Shown here: positions 58,554 to 64,000 of the stretch, piece by piece
Position numbering within the stretch: the stretch's first letter is position 1
How the letters are laid out: each line of letters opens with the position of its first letter
Assembly: GCA_002855745.1 (NCBI GenBank)
Contig: NDWX01000006.1
Coordinates: 1-64,000 of the forward strand
Source: Thermofilum sp. NZ13
GTDB lineage: Archaea > Thermoproteota > Thermoprotei > Thermofilales > Thermofilaceae
DNA length: 64,000 nt
Direction: 5' to 3'
The notes under the pieces: generated by a model
Database searches by the model: none
The model's input: the letters and a program-made list of their open reading frames with translations, nothing else
Told to the model about the DNA's origin: nothing
Program-made: the position numbers and the translations under genes

Positions 58554-59717
58554 ATGAGTTACGACGCTATAGTCGTAGGTGCTGGCCCCGCAGGACTGAT
58601 GTTTTCCAGAAAGCTGGCCGAGAAAGGCTTCAGAGTTGCTGTCATCGAAAAAAACGAGACCCTTGCCGTTAAGCCGTGCGGAGAGGGTATTAGTGCTCGT
58701 GTGCTCCAAACAGCGGAAGTTTCGAAGAGCGATGTCCCCCGCTTTGTCTCAAGGCCCATAAAGGGGGCAGCAGTTGTAGCCCCAAACGGCAAAGAAGTGC
58801 TCATAACGGAGAAGGGGGAAATGGGTTATGTTATAGACAAGAGAAATTTCCTTAGGGTAATGGCCGAGTATGCGGCATCGAAAGGCTCGGATATCTTCAT
58901 GCGAGAACCCGCGAGAGAAGTTACTCTAAAGGATGGAAAGGTTAGAGTGAACACTAGAACACTGAGTCTCGAAGCCCCTCTTCTCGTCGGAGCTGACGGG
59001 TACCTTTCATTCGTGGCGAAAACATTCAACTTAGAGAAAGCTGGCGAGAGAAAAGTCATACCAGCGATACAGTACGTTATGACGGATGTTAGGGTACCGG
59101 ACCCTGAACTCACATACTTTTACCTAGGTAATAGCATAGCGCCTAAAGGGTACGTCTGGATTTTTCCAAAGGACGGCACTCTCGCAAATGTCGGAATAGG
59201 AGTCCAAGGCGCTGCCCCGAAGAGCTACCTAGATAAGTTCATCAAAGCTCACCCAGAGATGTTCAGCCGCTCTAAGATCATCGAGTTTAGAGGGGCCGCT
59301 GTAACAATCGGGGGAATGCTAGGGCAAATAGTGCAAGACCATGTTGTGCTGATCGGTGAGGCAGCAGGACAAGTAATACCGCTAACCGGAGGGGGTATAC
59401 ACACATCGATAGCCGGTGGTAAAATAGCGGCTGAAGTTTCCGCTGAGGCTTTAGAGAGTGGCGATTTGTCTTCTAAAATGCTACGCAGGTATGTTGACAA
59501 GTACAATGAATACTGGGGTAAGAGAATAAGAGACAGCCTAAAGGCGTTGAACGTAATCGAGAAGCTGAGCGATGACGAGCTCAACCAGCTCGCGGACATC
59601 CTTTCCCCAGAAGACGTCGTGAACCTAGCGAACGGAGAAAACATTACGAGTGTCGCCGCAAAGCTCCTAAAGCACCCGATTTTCAGTATAAAACTTGCGA
59701 AGGCCCTCCTGTCCTAG
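58554..59717 (+). CDS. Geranylgeranyl reductase family protein
   Basis: 387 aa flavoprotein. FAD-binding GAGPAGLMFSRKLAEKGF at residues 9-26, then AVKPCGEGIS near 40 and GEAAGQVIPLTGGGIHTS near 265 (the GD-type FAD motif in modified form), LVGADG near 142. It saturates the geranylgeranyl chains of archaeal membrane lipids; the enzymes making the substrate are at 22186 and 32293. ATG 58554 follows TATA boxes at 58515-58545. The divergent HxlR-like gene may regulate it. Confidence 0.92.
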   Translation: MSYDAIVVGAGPAGLMFSRKLAEKGFRVAVIEKNETLAVKPCGEGISARVLQTAEVSKSDVPRFVSRPIKGAAVVAPNGKEVLITEKGEMGYVIDKRNFLRVMAEYAASKGSDIFMREPAREVTLKDGKVRVNTRTLSLEAPLLVGADGYLSFVAKTFNLEKAGERKVIPAIQYVMTDVRVPDPELTYFYLGNSIAPKGYVWIFPKDGTLANVGIGVQGAAPKSYLDKFIKAHPEMFSRSKIIEFRGAAVTIGGMLGQIVQDHVVLIGEAAGQVIPLTGGGIHTSIAGGKIAAEVSAEALESGDLSSKMLRRYVDKYNEYWGKRIRDSLKALNVIEKLSDDELNQLADILSPEDVVNLANGENITSVAAKLLKHPIFSIKLAKALLS

Positions 59718-59727
59718 TGCTTCAACG

Positions 59728-59740
59728 CAATTTTTTTATA
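59728..59740 (+). promoter_or_regulatory. TATA box of the 5S rRNA gene
   Basis: TTTTTTATACCCC about 28 nt before the first base of the 5S rRNA gene, showing that 5S is transcribed alone here, without 16S or 23S in the window. Confidence 0.7.
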
Positions 59741-59763
59741 CCCCTGTAAATACCTGTCATTCT

Positions 59764-59882
59764 GGCCCCGGCCATAGCACCCCTGCAACGCCCGGTCTCA
59801 TTCCGAACCCGGAAGCTAAGGGGGGTGCGCCGTCCTGAGTACTGGGGTCTGCGTGCCCCGGGAAAGGGCGGTGCTGGGGCCA
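59764..59882 (+). rRNA. 5S ribosomal RNA
   Basis: 119 nt. Terminal stem GGCCCCGGC/GCTGGGGCC, loop A to helix III with CCCGGTCTCATTCCGAACCC (the invariant CCGAAC), GGAAGCTAAG and TACTGGGGT. All key conserved 5S elements are in order. Free-standing 5S genes away from the 16S-23S operon are normal in Crenarchaeota. Confidence 0.97.
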
Positions 59883-59987
59883 TTTTATACTGCACATGTG
59901 TCTTGCATCGTTCGTTTAAGCCAGGTCGATTTTATTGATACGGTTGCTTCGGAGGAGGTTGAGGACAGGAGAAGTTATCTGCTGGTT

Positions 59988-60096
59988 TGCGAAGCAATGC
60001 TACTTTTTAGTTTTTCCTTTGTTTCCTCCCTTGTTCTACTCGTGTCTTCCCTCCCTTCCAGCTGGGTAGTGAGGGGGTTGCGGAGGGTGTTCGGCG
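59988..60096 (-). repeat. Dispersed 110-bp element, copy f
   Basis: On the minus strand: CCGAACACCCTCCGCAACCC, GGAAGGGAGGGAAGACACG, AAGGAAAAACTAAAAAGTAG and CATTGCTTCGC, close to copies a and d. Structured repeat copy 3 lies 120 bp to its right. The arrangement equals that of copy d and structured copy 2 but with a much shorter interior. Confidence 0.6.
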
Positions 60097-60216
60097 ACAT
60101 CGGTTCAGGCTCTTAGCCAGCACAGCATGTTGAAGGTTTAATCCCCGCCCCGCTACTTTAGTCCGTAGTTGAGGTATGTGACAAGGTATGGGAGAGCGCG
60201 GCATGGTGACTAGAGA

Positions 60217-60385
60217 CCCCGGCCCGCAGTTGGCCGCAACCAGTGGCCGCCGGCTATCCCTCTCCCGGAAGCCCCTCGAGGAGCAGGCCCGCAACGGGTG
60301 ATGCTTAGCCCCCGTAGCGTGAGCCCAAGACCGACCAAAGATAACGGGGAGTTAAGGGGCCAATGGGGGCAGAAAGGGAGGAGCA
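60217..60385 (+). repeat. Structured repeat copy 3 (diverged)
   Basis: CCCCGGCCCGCAGTTGGCCG, CCCGGAAGCCCCTCGAGG, GCAGGCCCGCAACGGGTG, ACCGACCAAAG, AAGGGGCCAATGGGGGCAG, AAAGGGAGGAGC: same order as copy 1 including its first 50 bp, which copy 2 lacks. Some stems are no longer perfect. Its 3' end lies about 15 bp from the TFE stop codon on the opposite strand. Confidence 0.8.
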
Positions 60386-60399
60386 GGTATTCCACCAAA

Positions 60400-60897
60400 T
60401 TAAGGAGTGAAGTCACTTAGTTTTTTGATAGCGTTTTCGAGCTTAAGAATAATTTTAGAGTTGTCAAAAGGCTCCAATACTTCCCCGCAAGTGTCGCATA
60501 CATAGCCGTTGTTATCGGCCTCGCTAGAAGAGAATCTCTTACCGCAGCGTGGGCATACAAAAAAATCATCGCTTCTTTCGTAACTCAGGGCTTTTTCTAG
60601 AAGGGCCAGTGCTAGGCGTTTTCTGTCCTCTAGAATTCTAGCAACGGGTTCATCCGTTATCCGCCAGAAATACTTATACCATCCTATGACTTCGTCTCTA
60701 GCCCTACGATATTTTACCAGCCTCGATTCAAACAATTCATTAAGAATTCTCCTGACCTCAGCCGGGTCGAGATTAAGCTCCTTAGCTATATCCTCGTCTG
60801 AAACCTCAACTCTTTCAGATAAAAGATGCATAATTTTCTCCGCTTTCTCACCGTGGATTTTCCTCGCGAGTAAAACAATCGTATCCTCATCGGGCAT
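60400..60897 (-). CDS. tfe: Transcription factor TFE (alpha subunit)
   Basis: 165 aa. N-terminal extended winged helix (KIMHLLSERVEVSDEDIAKE, LNLDPAEVRRILNELFESRL, then KYRRARDEVIGWYKYFW) and a C-terminal zinc ribbon with FVCPRCGKRF near residue 113 and YVCDTCGEVL near 132. Stimulates promoter opening with TFB (42772). ATG 60897 has GGGGTGG upstream and a TATA box AATTTATATGG about 50 nt away, so this mRNA has a short leader. Confidence 0.95.
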   Translation of the reverse strand: MPDEDTIVLLARKIHGEKAEKIMHLLSERVEVSDEDIAKELNLDPAEVRRILNELFESRLVKYRRARDEVIGWYKYFWRITDEPVARILEDRKRLALALLEKALSYERSDDFFVCPRCGKRFSSSEADNNGYVCDTCGEVLEPFDNSKIILKLENAIKKLSDFTP

Positions 60898-61254
60898 TGA
60901 ACCACCCCTTGCATCAAACTACTATTCTGTACTACTCCTCACCATATAAATTAGTACCCTTGTCCCGGCTTCTGCAGACCTCCTTTACTTTCGTATAAGG
61001 AAAACTGTTATGTTACTCTCACTCCTTCTAAGTTACACTGCATCAGCTTCGGTTTCACGCATTAGTAGTACTCTTTGGTTTTCCCACGTTTCTCTCGCGT
61101 GTCTGGCCCCTGCCTTCGCGAGTCCCTGAGAGTTAAAGAGAATGTTGAAATATGCGTCGAGTAACGCTTGTAGGGCTTGGATTCATAGCGACTTCAGTTT
61201 ATCACTTTTAAGAGGCCGCTCCGCATATTATGTTAATATGTTTTTGGAAAATCT
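60898..61254. other. Intergenic region of about 360 bp
   Basis: Holds the TFE promoter (TATA near 60948), a weak minus-strand match to the dispersed element at about 61063-61150 (GACACGCGAGAGAAACG, GGGAAAACCAAAGAGTAC), and AT-rich DNA near 61225. No supported gene. Confidence 0.4.
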
Positions 61255-61845
61255 CTAGAGAGAGTTTCTACAGCTATTTTTTAGCTTGACTACTCTTTTA
61301 CCTTTTGGAGAAGGTATGATTTTAATTTTAGCCCCGGGAAAGTCTCTGATCAGCTCCTTACCGTCAAAAAGCCTATCAAGAAAAACGGCTAAAGCTGCAA
61401 CCTCGCTGTGCGGTTGATTACCTATAGCTAGGTTAAAGTCGGCGAGGTCGTAGACCTCCCAAGGAACTTTTTCACCGCCGACGACTACCAGCAACTTATC
61501 TTTAGACTGCCTGAGTAAATCTATAGTATTTCCTTCAGCAATATTCAAGCCATACATTGTGAGGTGGACAACTTTTCCAGCACGTTTCCACTCCCTTATA
61601 AATCGCAAAGGGTCACTTACGATCTCAACTTTGAACTCACCGCCCCACGTTTCACAGACGCGTACAAGAGTCTCTATCACTGATTTCTCAACCCTTTCTT
61701 CTAAAAACAAGCCACGAGCCCCGAAAGCACGCGCAACAAGACCCACATGGGTGGTCACGCGGTGATCACGCACTGGCCGATGCCCAATTCTCAGCACGTA
61801 GACTTCGAGGTTCAAGTCTTGCGTGCTCACGATCCCTGACACCAT
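61255..61845 (-). CDS. trm56: tRNA cytidine-56 2'-O-methyltransferase aTrm56
   Basis: 196 aa SPOUT-class enzyme. LEVYVLRIGHRPVRDHRVTTHVGLVARAFGA at the N-terminus (given here in part; key residues R and H of IGHRPVRDHRVTTH), VVHLTMYGLNI near 92, VVVGGEKVPWEVYDLADFN near 121, AIGNQPHSEVAALAVFLDRL near 142: aTrm56 signatures. Methylates C56 in the T loop of archaeal tRNAs. Its start overlaps hflX by 19 nt. Confidence 0.9.
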   Translation of the reverse strand: MVSGIVSTQDLNLEVYVLRIGHRPVRDHRVTTHVGLVARAFGARGLFLEERVEKSVIETLVRVCETWGGEFKVEIVSDPLRFIREWKRAGKVVHLTMYGLNIAEGNTIDLLRQSKDKLLVVVGGEKVPWEVYDLADFNLAIGNQPHSEVAALAVFLDRLFDGKELIRDFPGAKIKIIPSPKGKRVVKLKNSCRNSL

Positions 61846-63071
61846 GCCTTAATCCTCTCAACAACGTTGGCTCTGCCCTCAATCACAATCTTTACCCCGC
61901 CATCATGAGCCCCGCTAATTTCAATAACCCTGCATTTCGTCAGAGCTTCCTCAAGGACTTTAGTTTCCCCGGGTTTGACGAAGATAGTTTCGAGAACTTT
62001 TTCAGGTAGTTTAGATGCCACTAAACCTTTGAGCTCCTCTAAACCCATGCCCTGCTTCGCGGACACGGGAACTACTGGTAAACCGCTCGCCTTGAGCACA
62101 GACAGTTTTTTCTCGACATCCGCAGGGCTTGTTGCATCGGTCTTGTTAGCTGCGACTACCACTTTCTTAAGCGGCACTCCGAGACCGGACAGAATCTCAA
62201 TACTAGCGTTGAACTTTCGCTTTACCTCCTCTAAGCTTTCAGCGATATCTACCACTAGGACTACTACATCGGCAAAGAGCGTTTCGCCGAGCGTCGTGTA
62301 GAACGCATCGAGCAACTGCTCCGGCAGGCTGTCTATAAAGCCAATCGTGTCTGTCAGTATGACAGGGTAACCGCAGACTTTGATCCGCCTTGAGGTCGTA
62401 GACAGTGTAGCAAAGGGCCTGCCGTCAATGTATACATTCTCTCCCGTCAACCTCGCGAATAAAGTCGATTTTCCCGCACCAGTGTAACCGGCCAAAGAGA
62501 CGCTGTAAAAACCCGCTTCCCCCCTTCTGACCCATCTCGCGCTCTTCTGAGCCCGTACTTTTTCGAGGAGCTTCTCGATTAATGCCGCGCGGCTAGAAAC
62601 GTAAGTATAGTAGGCGTCTACAGCGTACTTACCACCTCCAAGAAAGCCATGAAGCTCACCGCGCTTAGAGAGGTTGATGTACTCCCTAGCAAAGCTAAGC
62701 TCTCTTTTTAGCCTCGCTAGCTCGATTTGAAGCTTCGCCTCCCTGCTACCCGCCCTCTTAGCGAATATCTCAAGTATTAGCTCGTAACGATCAATAACGT
62801 CTACTCCCAGCTCTTTCCTTAGGTTGTAGGCTTGGCTCGGCTTCAACATGTTAAAGAAAATCACTTTATCGGCCTTCCCATTCCTCACCTTCTCATGCAA
62901 CTCCGGTAGCTTGCCTCTACCAATGTTATATTTGGGGTCCTCTGGCCTCGTTTGAGTAAGAGACCCGACAACCTCGTACCCTGCTGCGGCGGCGAGCTCT
63001 TCCATTTCACGGACACTAGAGGGATTAACCTTCTGGTCAAAGCGGAAGACTAAAACAGCCCTTTTAGTCAT
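61827..63071 (-). CDS. hflX: Ribosome-associated GTPase HflX
   Basis: 414 aa. The N-terminal HflX domain has YNIGRGKLPEL and VIFFNMLKPSQAYNL, then VDVIDRYELILEIFAKRAGS near residue 95. G domain: SLAGYTGAGKSTLFARL near 190, FATLSTTSRRI, LTDTIGFIDSLPEQL (G3) near 240 and ANKTD near 310; C-terminal domain of about 60 residues. Splits or rescues ribosomes in relatives. Middle gene of MBF1-hflX-trm56. Confidence 0.93.
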   Translation of the reverse strand: MTKRAVLVFRFDQKVNPSSVREMEELAAAAGYEVVGSLTQTRPEDPKYNIGRGKLPELHEKVRNGKADKVIFFNMLKPSQAYNLRKELGVDVIDRYELILEIFAKRAGSREAKLQIELARLKRELSFAREYINLSKRGELHGFLGGGKYAVDAYYTYVSSRAALIEKLLEKVRAQKSARWVRRGEAGFYSVSLAGYTGAGKSTLFARLTGENVYIDGRPFATLSTTSRRIKVCGYPVILTDTIGFIDSLPEQLLDAFYTTLGETLFADVVVLVVDIAESLEEVKRKFNASIEILSGLGVPLKKVVVAANKTDATSPADVEKKLSVLKASGLPVVPVSAKQGMGLEELKGLVASKLPEKVLETIFVKPGETKVLEEALTKCRVIEISGAHDGGVKIVIEGRANVVERIKAWCQGS

Positions 63072-63073
63072 AA

Positions 63074-63556
63074 CTACTCTTTGAACTCAGCTATATCCCC
63101 AAGGGTAACGTCGTAGCCGCCTATATCTCGGTCGGAGTAATAGGCGCCTTCACTAACTGAGTATCTTTCGATGAGTTTTACTTTCAACACTTTCTCCAGC
63201 TTTCGAGCAAGGTCTATGGTTGGTTCAAGCTGGCCCGCCTCGATTCTCCTTAGCGTAGACTCCTTCTCACCAACCATGACTGCCAACAGTTCACGTGTAA
63301 GCCCCATTTTCTCGCGTGCCTGCCTTATTATGTCGCCGTACCCATCTACAATCACCTCTTCAACGTCTTCCCGCGTGGTTCGCATTGCTTGTTTCTGCCT
63401 TGAGACCTGCTTCGGTTGGGAAAGCCCCAGTCTGACGGTGCCTAATACGGTTTTCCCGTGAGCGCAACGTGGGCATACTAGCATCTCTGCACCATCGAGA
63501 ACTATCCGGTAGGCTATCTCTCTTATCTCGGCTCCACACAGCTCACACTTAACCAT
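63074..63556 (-). CDS. mbf1: Multiprotein bridging factor 1 (MBF1)
   Basis: 160 aa. N-terminal zinc ribbon CELCGAEI...CPRCAHG (residues 4-30), a flexible linker, and a C-terminal Cro-like helix-turn-helix (IIRQAREKMGLTRELLAVMV, then GEKESTLRRIEAGQLEP). Archaeal MBF1 is linked to ribosomes and translation. ATG 63556 is about 30 nt from TTTTAAAAGT, the operon promoter; hflX follows after 2 bp. Confidence 0.93.
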   Translation of the reverse strand: MVKCELCGAEIREIAYRIVLDGAEMLVCPRCAHGKTVLGTVRLGLSQPKQVSRQKQAMRTTREDVEEVIVDGYGDIIRQAREKMGLTRELLAVMVGEKESTLRRIEAGQLEPTIDLARKLEKVLKVKLIERYSVSEGAYYSDRDIGGYDVTLGDIAEFKE

Positions 63557-63682
63557 GCGAGAATATAATGGGCTGTACTTTTAAAACATTTGTCTGAGGT
63601 GGCTGTATTTCTTCCTCTCCGCAAAAGTGACGTGCCGGGACAAAAGATAAAGGGAGAGGCATTCTTACGAGTGTTGAATCGA

Positions 63683-64000
63683 ATGTCGCTCAACATAGCT
63701 GTAATCGGCGTAGGGAGGTGGGGTCGAAACCACGTTAGGGTACTCTCCTCTCTTCAAGGAGATGCTGTGAACAGGCTTATCGTCGTCGACGTTGATCCCT
63801 CTCGAGCTAAGGAAATAGCCAGCTTATACAGCGCAGATACGTATTACGACAACGTGGAGGATCTGGTTTCCCGCGAGAAGGATCTGGACGCGGCGATCGT
63901 GACAGTGCCCACGGTGTATCATTACAGCGTAGTGAAATCGCTGATAGAGAGGTGCGATGTATTTGTGGAAAAACCCTTAGCTGAAACACCCGAGCAGGGC
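63683..64000 (+). CDS. Gfo/Idh/MocA-family oxidoreductase (3' end outside window)
   Basis: First 106 residues. NIAVIGVGRWGRNHVRVL at the N-terminus is the NAD(P)-binding Rossmann motif, VDVDPSRAKEIASLY follows, and VFVEKPLAETPEQG near residue 95 contains the EKP motif of Gfo/Idh/MocA dehydrogenases, often acting on sugars or UDP-sugars. ATG 63683 chosen; a TTG nine bases upstream is also possible. Truncated by the window edge. Confidence 0.85.
   Translation, partial: MSLNIAVIGVGRWGRNHVRVLSSLQGDAVNRLIVVDVDPSRAKEIASLYSADTYYDNVEDLVSREKDLDAAIVTVPTVYHYSVVKSLIERCDVFVEKPLAETPEQG

Noticed and set aside
60117-60216. Small gene between element copy f and structured repeat copy 3
   Set aside because: Only short frames; a stretch ending GGCATGGTGACTAG may be residual TnpB 3' end but is too short to call.

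Overview
The window is chromosomal DNA of a hyperthermophilic crenarchaeon. The gene complement points to the Thermoproteales/Thermofilales, and a Thermofilum-like organism is my best guess (inference, no database search). The grounds are archaeal information-processing genes (PCNA, PriS/PriL, TFB, TFE, EF-1alpha, S10, eS1, eL34, Elf1-like factor, thermosome, prefoldin beta), archaeal lipid genes (GGGP synthase, DGGGP synthase, geranylgeranyl reductase), AglB, a free-standing 5S rRNA gene, and many genes whose start lies about 25-30 nt from a TATA box, which suggests leaderless mRNAs. Two of three tRNA genes carry introns, one or both at non-canonical sites, as is known for Thermoproteales.

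Layout. 1-2612: GC-rich remnant of a mobile element with a TnpB-like gene broken by an in-frame UAG, ending in a structured repeat. 2680-5593: pcn-priL-priS replication operon. 5594-6920: decayed element with a composite pseudogene and a 15-unit TGATATCnnn array. 6922-15455: RNase Z, UPF0201 and UPF0200 genes, thermosome, tRNA-Leu, tRNA-Pro, DUF72, PGI/PMI, HisRS, radical SAM/TRAM protein. 15465-27525: a large surface protein, prefoldin beta, a DHH phosphoesterase, a SWIM protein, an RPA-like protein, Elf1, GGGP synthase, Sec61beta, ZPR1, a nucleotidyltransferase, an XPB-like helicase and eS1. 28038-37460: AspRS, eL34, CMP kinase, EF-1alpha, S10, tRNA-Arg, DGGGP synthase, three poorly known genes, a tiny zinc ribbon protein and AglB. 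37461-38565: a second mobile-element relic. 38525-49737: tRNA methyltransferase, DUF373 protein, cyclic-2,3-DPG synthetase-like protein, PIN protein, TFB, diphthine synthase, DUF357-cytidylyltransferase fusion, endonuclease V, translin, methionine aminopeptidase and an XPD-like helicase. 49743-57883: two divergent operons forming a type IV secretion/conjugation-like machine, probably a Ced/Ted-type DNA-transfer apparatus. 58060-64000: HxlR-like regulator, geranylgeranyl reductase, 5S rRNA, TFE, aTrm56-HflX-MBF1 operon and the start of an oxidoreductase.

The two most interesting themes are as follows. (1) A dispersed family of about 110-bp elements (about nine copies found by eye, three of them strong) and a separate structured family of about 150-190 bp (three copies) look like the left and right ends of one TnpB-associated mobile element. 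Locus 38149-38560 equals locus 1-2612 with about 2.2 kb of the interior removed. (2) The divergent 49.7-57.9 kb cluster has a VirB11-like ATPase, a ParA/MinD-like ATPase, a coiled-coil protein, a small two-helix membrane protein, two tandem paralogous polytopic proteins, a VirB3/VirB4-N-like protein and a HerA/VirB4-like ATPase. All alignments were done by eye, so identity values and boundaries are approximate.
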